A stretch of 64,000 nt of DNA from Microcoleus sp036705565 (GTDB lineage: Bacteria; Cyanobacteriota; Cyanobacteriia; Cyanobacteriales; Microcoleaceae): NCBI GenBank assembly GCA_036705565.1, contig JAUBUY010000021.1. One strand, 5' to 3'. How positions within the stretch are numbered: position 1 is the stretch's first letter; each line of letters begins with the position of its first letter. Position numbers and translations under genes: made by a program. Positions 1 to 9,273 of this stretch are shown here, in pieces. Under the pieces are notes generated by a model that was given only the letters and a program-made list of their open reading frames with translations, ran no database searches and was not told where the DNA came from.

Positions 1-2364
1 AGTTCCCCAGCCTTGGTGCGCCAATCTTTGCGATCGCTCCTTGGGGCCTATTGGGCTTTTCCGTTAACCCAACCGGCGACTCCGCAACCGCGCAGCCGCT
101 GTCGGGATCTGGCTTGCACTACTTCTAGCAATTGGGTGCCACCCGAACAAAAAAATGCCTCAGTCCAAGGCGGTGTCTTGATTCCGGCTGATGCAAACAG
201 TCAAACTATTGCTACTTGGAAAGATAGTTCCGGTTCCTCCGCAGCCATCGCCACGGATCGCGCTACCTACCTTGGCTGGCGTTGGGGTAGCGACGGTTCG
301 GCAAATGTAGATAAGGCTTGGCTCCAAGCCTCGATCGCCCGCTGGGGAGGCACAATCGCTTCTGGGCCCTCCGCGCCGCCCACTGCTGCCGCGACCCCAC
401 TGCCAACCCCCCCCTCCAGAGTCACTAGAAACAGCCCTAGTTTGCCGCGTACTACCCCGCTGAGCCGACTTTCTCCCTCTGGCTCGCTTCCCGATTCAGT
501 ACCTGCAACTTTTACAGACCCTTCGGATCAGTCGGCGCCGGCGGGTTTGGACGTGCAGCCCAATTCCAATAAGCCGATCGTCAGCATTGAAGCGTACTTG
601 ATGCGCCAAGAACTCACTAACCTCCTCGGCCGGTTTGAAAGCGCCCTGACAGCATCTAATTCAGCCAATACCGCCATCAATCTCAATGCTGCTACCTCCC
701 CTCAACTGCTGGCTGCAGAACAGGGCGGAGGCGGCCCAGCAGCCAGTCGCCCCCCTGTTCTGCAAGCGATCAGGGTACGGGCGATCGCCCAGGCGCGGCA
801 GGTTTTGCAAACTTTTGACCAACTGCTGCAACAGCAAAACTACGCGGAGGCGAGAAAGCAGTGGGTGGAAGCGCGGCAGTTGCTGTGGCAAAATTACCCG
901 AAGGAAGGGCCGCGCGTTGGGGCGGAAATTCGGGCGGTTTGGCTCGATCGCGGGACGATCGTCGCAGCACGATCTGAACAGGGTTTGGCGGCAGTGTTCG
1001 ATCGACTCGCCGCCGCAGGTATCAATACTGTTTTCTTTGAAACATTGAATGCCGGATATACCATTTATCCCAGTCAAGTTGCACCGCAACAAAATCCCCT
1101 AACAGTTGGCTGGGACCCGCTGGCATCGGCAGTTAAATTAGCCCACGAGCGAGGCATGGAACTGCACGCTTGGGTCTGGGTTTTTGCCACAGGAAATAAG
1201 CGCCACAATACTTTAATTGGCCAGCCTAGTTCTTATCCCGGCCCGGTGCTTTCCGCTCATCCACAGTGGGCAAATATTGACAATAAAGGACGCACGCAAA
1301 ATCCTAACGATGGTAAATTTTATCTCGATCCGGCAAACCCGGAAGCGCGGAATTATTTGCTACAAATAGTCAGCGAAATTGCCAATAACTACAAAGTAGA
1401 TGGAGTGCAATTAGACTATATTCGCTATCCTTTTCAAGATGATAATGCGAACTTTACTTACGGTTACGGTATTGCGGCGAGGCAGCAATTTAGGCAGTTG
1501 ACTGGTGCAGACCCGGTGAATATTTCCCCCAGAAACGGCAGTTTGTGGCGGCAGTGGGTTGAGTTTAAAACTAATCAAATTAATAGTTTTGTAGCTGAAG
1601 TTTCTCAGCTTTTGCGGCAGAATTATCCGCGCACAATTCTGTCGGTTGCAGTGTTTCCGCACCCGGAAAGTCAGCGGATTTACAAAATTCAGCAAAATTG
1701 GGAAGTTTGGGCTCGTCAGGGCATTGTAGATTTGATTGTGCCGATGACTTATGCTTTGGATACGAACCGACTTCAACGCATCACTGAACCCTTGGTAAAT
1801 GAACAAATTCTGGGTTCGGCTTTGATTTCTCCCTCGGTTAAGTTGTTGACTCTCCCGGAAGTTGTGGCGATCGACCAAATTCAAGCTTTGCGCGATTTAC
1901 CGACTGGGGGCTATGCTATTTTTGCTGTGGAAAGTATCAGCAGCGCGATGCAGGGGTTTTTTAACCGCACTCAAGGCCCGCCAGTGCGTTCTACTTCTGC
2001 TGCAGAGCCCATTCCTTACCGACAGCCGTTTGCAGCGGCGGCTTCGCGGTATACTGCTCTCAAGCAGGAATGGAGTTTTTTGTTAGCTAACAATGAGTTG
2101 CGGGTGTCGGAATCTGAACTGAAGGTTTTGCAAAGTCGGGCGGATGAATTGGCGCAAGCTTTGAGCAAGTTGGCGGCAAATCCTTCTAGAGAAAGTTTAG
2201 CAACTGCTAAAAGATTGTTGGGGAGTTTTCAATCTCAGTTTCAATCTTCGATGCGCTTGCATTCTGCGGAAAATAGCTATCAGGTACAAACTTGGCAGAA
2301 TCGTTTGGAGAGTTTGGATATGCTTTTACGTTACGGCGAAAGGATGGAGTTGAATCGCAGGTAA
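1..2364 (+). CDS. Family-10-like glycoside hydrolase (GHL10/DUF187 type), 5'-partial, apparent frameshift
   Basis: The gene runs in from the left edge. Residues from about 300 on form the GHL10-type (beta/alpha) barrel typical of cyanobacterial family 10 glycosylhydrolases: EIRAVWLDRG, then GINTVFFETLNAG, HAWVWVFATGN, VDGVQLDYIRYP and VDLIVPMTYALD. A helical C-terminal segment of about 100 residues follows. Residues 40-115 resemble the N-terminal accessory domain of such proteins, and a Pro/Thr-rich linker joins the two. Upstream of about base 126 the open frame (+1) is Arg-rich and unconvincing. Frame +3 over bases 3-125 reads as a better protein (GAPIFAIAPWGLLGFSVN, then SGSGLHYF) that would run straight into SNWVPPEQ if one base near 126 were removed. 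So the gene is either frameshifted in nature or contains a sequencing indel. It probably acts on an extracellular polysaccharide; the substrate is unknown. Confidence 0.75.
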   Translation, partial: SSPALVRQSLRSLLGAYWAFPLTQPATPQPRSRCRDLACTTSSNWVPPEQKNASVQGGVLIPADANSQTIATWKDSSGSSAAIATDRATYLGWRWGSDGSANVDKAWLQASIARWGGTIASGPSAPPTAAATPLPTPPSRVTRNSPSLPRTTPLSRLSPSGSLPDSVPATFTDPSDQSAPAGLDVQPNSNKPIVSIEAYLMRQELTNLLGRFESALTASNSANTAINLNAATSPQLLAAEQGGGGPAASRPPVLQAIRVRAIAQARQVLQTFDQLLQQQNYAEARKQWVEARQLLWQNYPKEGPRVGAEIRAVWLDRGTIVAARSEQGLAAVFDRLAAAGINTVFFETLNAGYTIYPSQVAPQQNPLTVGWDPLASAVKLAHERGMELHAWVWVFATGNKRHNTLIGQPSSYPGPVLSAHPQWANIDNKGRTQNPNDGKFYLDPANPEARNYLLQIVSEIANNYKVDGVQLDYIRYPFQDDNANFTYGYGIAARQQFRQLTGADPVNISPRNGSLWRQWVEFKTNQINSFVAEVSQLLRQNYPRTILSVAVFPHPESQRIYKIQQNWEVWARQGIVDLIVPMTYALDTNRLQRITEPLVNEQILGSALISPSVKLLTLPEVVAIDQIQALRDLPTGGYAIFAVESISSAMQGFFNRTQGPPVRSTSAAEPIPYRQPFAAAASRYTALKQEWSFLLANNELRVSESELKVLQSRADELAQALSKLAANPSRESLATAKRLLGSFQSQFQSSMRLHSAENSYQVQTWQNRLESLDMLLRYGERMELNRR

Positions 2365-2493
2365 ATACAGATTTTTGGGGTGTTTGCTGCTCTGGATAGT
2401 GCGATCGTGCTAACATTTGGGCGATCGTACTCTAATTAAGTTAGTTCGCGATCCACGGGTAATCCTCACCTTGTTTTTTTCACAGTCATACTT

Positions 2494-2560
2494 CGTTCAA
2501 TCCCGCAGATGCAGTAAAAAACCCGGTGTTTGAGCGAAGCCGAAACCCGCTGTCTTGGGT
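2494..2560. repeat. Degenerate copy of the AAACCCGGTTT palindromic repeat family
   Basis: The stretch contains the signature TTCGTT..CCCGCAGATGCAGTAAAAAACCCGGT and a trailing GTCGGAGTGCG. These match the right half of the better copies at 17715-17818 and 62289-62398. The left half is missing, so this is a decayed copy. No gene is seen here. Confidence 0.5.
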
Positions 2561-2590
2561 CGGAGTGCGATCGCGAACTGTAAGTTTGTA

Positions 2591-2728
2591 AGGAATGAGA
2601 ATTAAATAACTTACAATGCGTCATGGTTCTTGTGGGATGGGCGTCCCGCCCGTCCATAAAGGGCGGGCTCTTAGGCCCAACCTCTACTCCCCACTTTCAA
2701 GAGTGTCAATTATTTAATTCGCGATCCT
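2591..2728. mobile_element. MITE-like element, family B copy 1
   Basis: The element is 138 bp, with ends AGGAATGAGAATTAAATAAC and (reverse) AGGATCGCGAATTAAATAA. Inside is a GC-rich hairpin (GGGCGTCCCGCCCGTCC / AGGGCGGGCTC). The same ends and hairpin type recur at 18440-18690 and 49256-49386. It encodes no protein. The shared terminal inverted repeats suggest a non-autonomous transposable element; the partner transposase is not in the window. Confidence 0.6.
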
Positions 2729-2986
2729 AAGTAGGTCATCACAAAATAACCATAGTATCTTATCAGGGAGGATTGAGCTAAGATCCACGATCACAGCGAG
2801 TAGATGAGTCCTCTCACCCGCCCGAACCATGTAATGTTTATTTGCACTCACATCTTGCACCATTCTCAAGAACGGGCTCTGGGGCCCGTTCCACAAAAGA
2901 TAATTTTTCTTGTGGAACAGGCCGAAAAGCCTGTTCCTAAAAGGCTAATTGAGAATGGTGCCAGATATAAGTTTGCACCTACTTAG
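2727..2986. repeat. Nested inverted-repeat structure
   Basis: The outer arms are CTAAGTAGGT (2727-2736) and ACCTACTTAG (about 2977-2986). Inner arms GCACCATTCTCA (2857-2868) and TGAGAATGGTGC (2950-2961) are a perfect 12-bp inverted repeat. Between the inner arms lie smaller hairpins of the type GAACGGGC..GCCCGTTC and GGAACAGGC..GCCTGTTCC, the motif that is tandemly amplified at 32166-32516. No coding potential is evident. Confidence 0.55.
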
Positions 2987-3110
2987 TGAGGACGGAAGTC
3001 CTGAAAACTCTTAAAGGTCCAGTTAAAACAATTTGACGATGAGTGATTAACCGGATTTTATATTCCTCGCTCGTCTCTCGACCCAAGATTTTAACATCTA
3101 CTAATTTAAA

Positions 3111-6100
3111 ATGCCCATTTTCACTACTTTTAGGATGAATATGTTTCCTAAACCCCTCAATCGTTTAGCTACAAAATTTATCGGCAAAGTTCCATTACAA
3201 ACGGTGCTTGTGGTTCCTTTTTTAGTGCAAATTGTCGGCACGGTAGGAGTTGTAGGTTGGCTCTCTTTCCAAAACGGTCAGCGGGCAGTCAACGATGTTG
3301 CTGCTCAGTTGCGGGGAGAAATTAGCGATCGCATCAAAGACCGCATGGAACATTATATGTCAATTCCCCACATTGTAAATTACCTGAACCTTCAAGGCAT
3401 AAAACTGGGGCAATTGAACCTAGAAGACAAGCAAAAACTAGAACATCATTTTCTAGAACAAATTCAATATTTTGATTCTATCAGTATCATTTACACAGGC
3501 AAAGAAAATGGAGAACACTCTGGAGCAATCCGCACTAAAGATGGGATTTTGATATCGGCTGCTGACATCTCTACTGACAATAAATTAGCTCGATATACTG
3601 CGGACTCTCAGGGAAACCGCGTTCAATTAGTGCAAATTTCACCCGATATTTATGACCCGCGAACTCGCCCTTGGTACATAGCAGCGGCTGCGGCAAAAAA
3701 ACCTATTTGGACTCCAATTTATACAGATTTTTTGACTAGGGAACTGGCAATTACGGCTGCTTTGCCTATCTACGACGACGCTGGCAAATTGTTAGGCGTA
3801 GCTGGCAGCGATTTGCTGTTTTCCCGCATCAAAGAATTTCTCGTTAGCCTCAAAATTGGCAAATCAGGACAAACTTTTGTCATGGAGCGATCGGGGATGT
3901 TAATTGCTACTTCTACGGCGAGTCCAGAATTCGTGGTGGAAGGTAAAGAAACAAGGCGCATTAAAGCTTCAGAAAGCGAAAATCCGGTAATTCGCCAAAC
4001 TGCACAACATTTAGATAAATCCTACGATAGCTTAGCTAAAATTAATAATTCTCAACAACTTACTTTTGATGTTGATGGCCAGCGAAATTTTATTCAGGTA
4101 GCTCCTTTTAAAGACGATCGAGGGTTGGATTGGCTGATTGTCGTAGTTGTGCCAGAGTCTGACTTTATGGAGCAAATTAACCTCAACACGCGCACGACTT
4201 TTTTACTGTCGCTTGCAGCATTGCTGGGGGCGACAATTCTGGGAATTCTTACTGCTAAATGGGTAATTCAGCCGATTTTAAGATTGAATGCTGCCGCGAA
4301 AGCTTTGGCGCGGAATGAATGGGATACAAAGCTCACTCTGAATCGCGAAGATGAACTCGGAGAACTTGCCACTGCTTTTAACAGCATGGCCGAGCAATTG
4401 CAGCATTCATTTACTTCTCTCTCGGAAAGCGAAAACCGAGTAAAACAATTTTTAAATGCAGTACCGCTAGGAATTTTTATTGCCGATCCCAACGGTCAAC
4501 CTCACTACATTAATCCTACTGGAGAGCAATTGTTAGCTCAAGGAATTGTACCAGCAGATTCCGAAACTTTACGTCAATCCTACCGAGTTTATTTAGCTGG
4601 GACTCAGGAAATTTACCCGGCGGAACGCGACCCAATTTTAAATGCTTTGCAGGGTAAGAGTGTAACTGTTGATGACCTTGAAATCACCTCGACTGACAAA
4701 ACTGTTCCCCTGCAAGTTTGGGGAACTCCTATTTATGACGCTCAAGGAAATGTTATCTACGGGATGTGCGCTTTTCAAGATATTACAGAACGCAAACTAG
4801 CGGAGAAAGTATTAAAGGAATACAACGACAATTTAGCAGTGCAAGTTGCCGAACGTACCGCCGATTTTGCCAAAGCACAAGAAAAGTTTTCTAAAGCTTT
4901 CCGTTTAAGCCCTAATGCGATTACCCTGACTAGAATCAGCGATGGTCGTCATATAGAAGCCAATGAAAGCTTTTGTCGGATGATGGGGTACAGTCACGAA
5001 GAAATCATTGGCAAAACTGCGGTAGAACTCAATTTTTGGGCGAGTTTGGGAGAGCGCGATCGCATGATTCAAATGTTGAAAAATAAGACGGCTATTCACA
5101 ATTATGAGCTGAGGTTTCGCAATAAAAATGGTACAGAAAGAACGGCACTACTGTCTATAGAAACCATCAATATTGACGGAGAAGCTTGTTTTTTGTCGAT
5201 TTCTAGCGATATTACCGAGCGCCAAAAAGCCGAAACTGCACTCCGGGAAGCAGAAGAAAAGTACCGCAATATTTATGAAAATGCTTTGAATGGAATTTTT
5301 CAAACTGCTATTGACGGGAAATACATCAGCGCTAACCCCGCTTTAGCTAACATCTACGGTTACGACTCGCCAGCAGATTTAATAGCAGTACAGCCGAATT
5401 TCCATAACCAGCTTTATGTGAAACCCAACCGCCGCGATGAATTTGCTGCGCTGATGAACGAGGACGGAATACTATCAAACTTTGAATCGGAAATTTACCG
5501 CAAAGATGGCAGCATAATCTGGATTTCGGAAAATTGTCGCGCTGTCTGCGATGAAGCAGGAAATCTGCTTTACTACGAAGGCTTTATTAAAGACATTACT
5601 GATAGCAAACAAGCGGAAATCAAAATGCAGCAGGCGAAAGAAGCGGCCGAAGCAGCAAACAAAGCGAAGAGTACCTTTCTCGCCAATATGAGCCACGAAT
5701 TGCGATCGCCCCTGAACGCGGTCATCGGTTTTGCTCAAGTCATGCTTCGCAGTAAAACTTTGTCTCAGGAAAATCAAGAAGATGTCGGAATTATCCTGCG
5801 GAGTGGCGAACATTTACTGACTTTAATTAACCAAGTTTTAGACTTATCAAAAATTGAAGCCGGACGCACTACTATTAATTCAAAAAGCTTCGATTTGTAC
5901 CAATTAATCGACGATTTAGAAGATATGTTTGCTCTCAAAGCTGAGCAAAAAGGTTTGCAATTAATATTCGACAGGGATGCAGAAGTTCCCCATTACATTT
6001 GTACTGATGAAGTTAAATTGCGGCAAGTCTTAATTAATTTGCTCAATAATGCAATTAAATTTACTTCAGAAGGGGGAGTGTCGATGCAAGTCAAAGCAGG

Positions 6101-7085
6101 AAGGCGGAATATACATAAAAACAGCACTGACCAATTGCCCGGCCACTACTGGCTGCATTTTGAAGTTCAAGATACTGGTGCAGGCATTGCTGCTGAGGAA
6201 ATCAATCAGTTATTTGAAGCATTCGTGCAGACGAAAACAGGTAAAGATTCTCAGGAAGGAACGGGTTTAGGTTTAGCTATTAGCCGCCAGTTCGTGCAAT
6301 TAATGGGAGGTGAAATTACGGTTAGCAGCGAGATCGGAAAGGGTGCATTATTTCAGTTTGATATCCAAGTTCATTTGGTTGAAGCTAGTGATATTGAAAG
6401 CAAAAAAACTCAACGTCGAGTTGTTGCCCTGGAACCAAATCAACCGAGTTATCGCTTGCTAATTGTGGACGACAAACCTTTGAACCGCCAACTGTTAGTA
6501 AAACTTCTCAGTCCACTCGGATTTGAGTTGAGAGAAGCGAATAATGGTAAAGAAGCGGTTGATATTTTTAGGGAGTGGGAACCGCATCTGATTTGGATGG
6601 ACATGAGAATGCCTGTAATGGACGGCTATGAGGCAACGAAACAGATTAAAACTACAACTGGGGGGCAAGCAACGGCGATTGTGGCCCTAACTGCTAGCGT
6701 TTTGGAGGAAGAACGGGCGGTGATTCTTTCGGCGGGTTGCGATGATTTTATGCGGAAACCGTTCCGAGAGGAGGATATCTTTGTGGCAATGGGGAAACAT
6801 TTAGGAGTACGCTATATTTATGAAGATCCAACGGCAGTAAGTGCCACAGGTGTAGAGGAGTCAAGTCAGGAGGTGCTGATACCGGAGGCTTTCGCCTCTC
6901 TTTCTCCAGATTGGATGGCCCAATTCAAGCAAAGTATTTTGAGTGTGGACATGGAGGCGATCGCTAGTTCGATCGCACAAATCGGCACTGTCAATCCCTC
7001 TCTTGCGGCCAAGCTTCAAGATTGCATTAATAATTTTGAATATGACAGAATTTTGAACATAATCGAACTCAGCGAGAAACAGTAA
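3111..7085 (+). CDS. Hybrid sensor histidine kinase (dCache-HAMP-PAS3-HisKA-HATPase-REC)
   Basis: A membrane sensor kinase of 1324 residues. The first TM is at about 29-52, followed by a periplasmic dCache-type sensor (about 60-340; YDPRTRPWYIAA motif), a second TM at about 350-373 and HAMP at about 375-428. Three PAS domains follow (about 437-560, 590-705, 712-835), each ending in a DITE/DITD-type motif. HisKA carries the phosphoacceptor His862 (MSHELRSPLN). The HATPase has the N-box NLLNNAIKF and GTGLGLAIS. The C-terminal receiver has Asp1164 (LIWMDMRMP). An alternative start at 3141 has a better Shine-Dalgarno (AGGA) than 3111. The next gene starts 7 bp downstream, so they are probably cotranscribed. 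The ligand is unknown; dCache domains usually bind small organic molecules. Confidence 0.9.
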   Translation: MPIFTTFRMNMFPKPLNRLATKFIGKVPLQTVLVVPFLVQIVGTVGVVGWLSFQNGQRAVNDVAAQLRGEISDRIKDRMEHYMSIPHIVNYLNLQGIKLGQLNLEDKQKLEHHFLEQIQYFDSISIIYTGKENGEHSGAIRTKDGILISAADISTDNKLARYTADSQGNRVQLVQISPDIYDPRTRPWYIAAAAAKKPIWTPIYTDFLTRELAITAALPIYDDAGKLLGVAGSDLLFSRIKEFLVSLKIGKSGQTFVMERSGMLIATSTASPEFVVEGKETRRIKASESENPVIRQTAQHLDKSYDSLAKINNSQQLTFDVDGQRNFIQVAPFKDDRGLDWLIVVVVPESDFMEQINLNTRTTFLLSLAALLGATILGILTAKWVIQPILRLNAAAKALARNEWDTKLTLNREDELGELATAFNSMAEQLQHSFTSLSESENRVKQFLNAVPLGIFIADPNGQPHYINPTGEQLLAQGIVPADSETLRQSYRVYLAGTQEIYPAERDPILNALQGKSVTVDDLEITSTDKTVPLQVWGTPIYDAQGNVIYGMCAFQDITERKLAEKVLKEYNDNLAVQVAERTADFAKAQEKFSKAFRLSPNAITLTRISDGRHIEANESFCRMMGYSHEEIIGKTAVELNFWASLGERDRMIQMLKNKTAIHNYELRFRNKNGTERTALLSIETINIDGEACFLSISSDITERQKAETALREAEEKYRNIYENALNGIFQTAIDGKYISANPALANIYGYDSPADLIAVQPNFHNQLYVKPNRRDEFAALMNEDGILSNFESEIYRKDGSIIWISENCRAVCDEAGNLLYYEGFIKDITDSKQAEIKMQQAKEAAEAANKAKSTFLANMSHELRSPLNAVIGFAQVMLRSKTLSQENQEDVGIILRSGEHLLTLINQVLDLSKIEAGRTTINSKSFDLYQLIDDLEDMFALKAEQKGLQLIFDRDAEVPHYICTDEVKLRQVLINLLNNAIKFTSEGGVSMQVKAGRRNIHKNSTDQLPGHYWLHFEVQDTGAGIAAEEINQLFEAFVQTKTGKDSQEGTGLGLAISRQFVQLMGGEITVSSEIGKGALFQFDIQVHLVEASDIESKKTQRRVVALEPNQPSYRLLIVDDKPLNRQLLVKLLSPLGFELREANNGKEAVDIFREWEPHLIWMDMRMPVMDGYEATKQIKTTTGGQATAIVALTASVLEEERAVILSAGCDDFMRKPFREEDIFVAMGKHLGVRYIYEDPTAVSATGVEESSQEVLIPEAFASLSPDWMAQFKQSILSVDMEAIASSIAQIGTVNPSLAAKLQDCINNFEYDRILNIIELSEKQ

Positions 7086-7092
7086 AGACCCG

Positions 7093-8517
7093 ATGACTTT
7101 AACTATACCTAAAACCAATCGAGCTAATATTTTAGTAGTAGACGATACCCCAGAAAACCTGCGGCTGCTGGCAGGAATTTTGAGCGAAAAAGGCTATCAA
7201 GTTCGCCCCGTACCCAATGGCAAGCTAGCATTGTCTGCTGCTCAAAAAATACCTCCGGATTTAGTGCTGCTGGATATTATGATGCCGGAAATGGACGGCT
7301 ATCAAGTTTGCCAGCAACTCAAAGCTTCTGAAATTACCAAAGACATTCCTGTTATTTTTATTAGTGCGATTAATGACGTGCTGGATAAAGTTAAAGCTTT
7401 TGCAGTTGGTGGAGTTGACTTTATTACTAAACCGTTTCAGGTTGAAGAAGTTTTAGCCCGGATAGAAACTCATTTAAAAATTTGTTCGCTGCAACAAACT
7501 TTGCAAGAAAAAAATCAAGATTTAGCAACGGCGCTCCACCAACTGCAAGCCACCCAAGAGCATTTGATTCAATCGGAAAGAATGGCAGCCCTGGGACAAC
7601 TGATTGCCGGCATTGCCCACGAAATCAATACCCCCCTGGGCATTATAGGTTCTTCTATTAATAATATAGCTAATTTTTCCGACGATTTTTTAGAGAAATT
7701 TCAGGAAATTTATCAAAAACTTTCTGACGAAAGCAAAGCTTATTTTTTAGCTTTAATGTACAGAGCAACCCATCAAGAAGTTTTATTCACAAGTAGAGAA
7801 AAACGCAAGTTTAAGCAGCAGTTGACTGCGGACATGATGGCAGAATATGTTGAAAACTCCGAGGAAATTGCGGATACTTTAGTTGACATGGAAATCTACG
7901 AAAATATAGAAGAGTTCTTGCCGCTTTTCAAATCGCCGGATTGGGAAGTAGTTTTAAATAGTGCTTACCAGTTTGCGAGCTTTAAAAAAAGTATTAGCCT
8001 GATCCAAAGAGCCACAGCGAAGTCGGGAAAAGTAGTATTTGCCTTAAAAACCTACGCTCATTTTGATAGCAAACCAGAAAAAGTCCAGGCGAACTTACAT
8101 GATGGCATTGAAACGGTGTTAACCCTTTATCAAAATCAACTAAAACACGGTATAGAAGTAGTGAAAAATTATGGAGATTTACCCGAAATTATGTGCTATC
8201 CCGATGACTTAAATCAAGTTTGGACGAATCTCGTTCATAATGCCCTGCAAGCAATGGATTATAAAGGTGTTTTGACGATTGAAACTGGGCAGCAAGGGGC
8301 GAATATTTTACTTAAGTTTACTGATAACGGCAAAGGTATTCCCTCAGAAGTTATTCCCAAAATTTTTCAGCCATTTTTTACGACAAAATCTGCGGGCGAA
8401 GGTAGCGGTTTGGGATTGGATATTGTGAGAAAAATTGTGGAAAAACACGAAGGCACAATTGCTGTTGATTCTGTACCGGGGCAGACAACTTTTACAGTCT
8501 CGCTGCCAATTTATTAA
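7093..8517 (+). CDS. Receiver-histidine kinase (REC-HisKA-HATPase)
   Basis: A cytoplasmic protein of 474 residues. The N-terminal receiver has Asp61 (LVLLDIMMPEMDG). A short coiled coil leads to a HisKA domain with His176 (GIAHEINTPLG) and an inserted helical stretch (about 185-320). The HATPase has NLVHNALQAM, DNGKGIP and GSGLGLDIV. This REC-kinase layout is common in cyanobacteria and fits an intermediate in a phosphorelay. It lies 7 bp after the upstream hybrid kinase, whose C-terminal receiver or kinase is a plausible partner (inference). Confidence 0.9.
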   Translation: MTLTIPKTNRANILVVDDTPENLRLLAGILSEKGYQVRPVPNGKLALSAAQKIPPDLVLLDIMMPEMDGYQVCQQLKASEITKDIPVIFISAINDVLDKVKAFAVGGVDFITKPFQVEEVLARIETHLKICSLQQTLQEKNQDLATALHQLQATQEHLIQSERMAALGQLIAGIAHEINTPLGIIGSSINNIANFSDDFLEKFQEIYQKLSDESKAYFLALMYRATHQEVLFTSREKRKFKQQLTADMMAEYVENSEEIADTLVDMEIYENIEEFLPLFKSPDWEVVLNSAYQFASFKKSISLIQRATAKSGKVVFALKTYAHFDSKPEKVQANLHDGIETVLTLYQNQLKHGIEVVKNYGDLPEIMCYPDDLNQVWTNLVHNALQAMDYKGVLTIETGQQGANILLKFTDNGKGIPSEVIPKIFQPFFTTKSAGEGSGLGLDIVRKIVEKHEGTIAVDSVPGQTTFTVSLPIY

Positions 8518-8880
8518 ACAAAACTTACCTGTAGGAGCTGATTCCCTCTGACCGAAAACATCCAGGATGCCAGCCCCCAAATTCACCCGTCCAGAAATAA
8601 AAAACTTGTATCGGATAAAGGCGCGCCCGAATTTATCTCGCGCAAGTCAAGGCTTCAATTCTTTAATCTGCAATCTAAAATCTAAAATCGATTGACTCCC
8701 GTCGCTGTCTCGCTGACAAATACAAGATTTATTACAATAAACCGGGTTAATCTTCGGAAGTCCTATTAAAATAAGATAGGGGACAGATATCCTGCTTCCT
8801 TGCCCGAAATCAATAATGTAAAAAAATGTAAAAGCAAGTCCTATCGATAAACCTAAGAAAATTTAAGCAGAGAGGAAAAG
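8518..8880. other. Intergenic region with heptamer repeats
   Basis: There is no convincing gene. The stretch holds a GAATTTATCTCGCGCAAGTCAA motif (also found near 40404) followed by TCTAAAA heptamer repeats at about 8666-8692 ending in AAAATCGATTGAC. A GAGAGGAAAAG ribosome-binding site just before 8881 belongs to the next gene. Confidence 0.6.
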
Positions 8881-9273
8881 ATGAATAAGCCTGTAATTAT
8901 TTGCGTTGACGATGAACCAGATATCTTGAATACTCTCAAGATGCAGCTCAAAAATGAATTTAAAAATGATTATTTTTATGAATTAGCTGAAAGTGGTGAT
9001 GAAGCTTTAGATTTACTTGAGGAATTTCAAGAAAAAGCTCAGGTGATTGTGGTTGTTTCGGATTGGCTGATGCCGGGAATTAAAGGTGACGAACTTTTAA
9101 TCAAAGTTCACCAAAAGTATCCTACAATTATTAAAGTGATGTTGACTGGACAGGCCGAGGTATCGGCTGTTCAGCGGGCAGTAGAAGAAGCAGATTTATA
9201 CTGTTGTTTGTACAAACCCTGGCAAAGCAAAGACTTAATAGAAATTATAAAATCTGGGCTGGCTAAGTTATGA
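8881..9273 (+). CDS. Single-domain response regulator (CheY-like)
   Basis: A receiver of 130 residues and nothing else. It has the acidic pair ICVDDEPD at 8-13, phosphoacceptor Asp61 (VVVSDWLMPG), Thr in VMLTGQ and Lys in YKPWQ. The LTGQ and KPW motifs are those seen in receivers of the RpfG/HD-GYP kind and are shared with the N-terminal receiver of the next gene. A strong GAGAGGAAAAG ribosome-binding site precedes the ATG. The stop overlaps the next start (ATGA at 9270), indicating translational coupling. Confidence 0.9.
   Translation: MNKPVIICVDDEPDILNTLKMQLKNEFKNDYFYELAESGDEALDLLEEFQEKAQVIVVVSDWLMPGIKGDELLIKVHQKYPTIIKVMLTGQAEVSAVQRAVEEADLYCCLYKPWQSKDLIEIIKSGLAKL

Noticed and set aside
661..1092. 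Antisense and alternative-frame ORFs inside the glycosidase gene
   Set aside because: They are frame shadows of a GC-rich coding region (Arg/Pro/Cys-rich) with no start signals.
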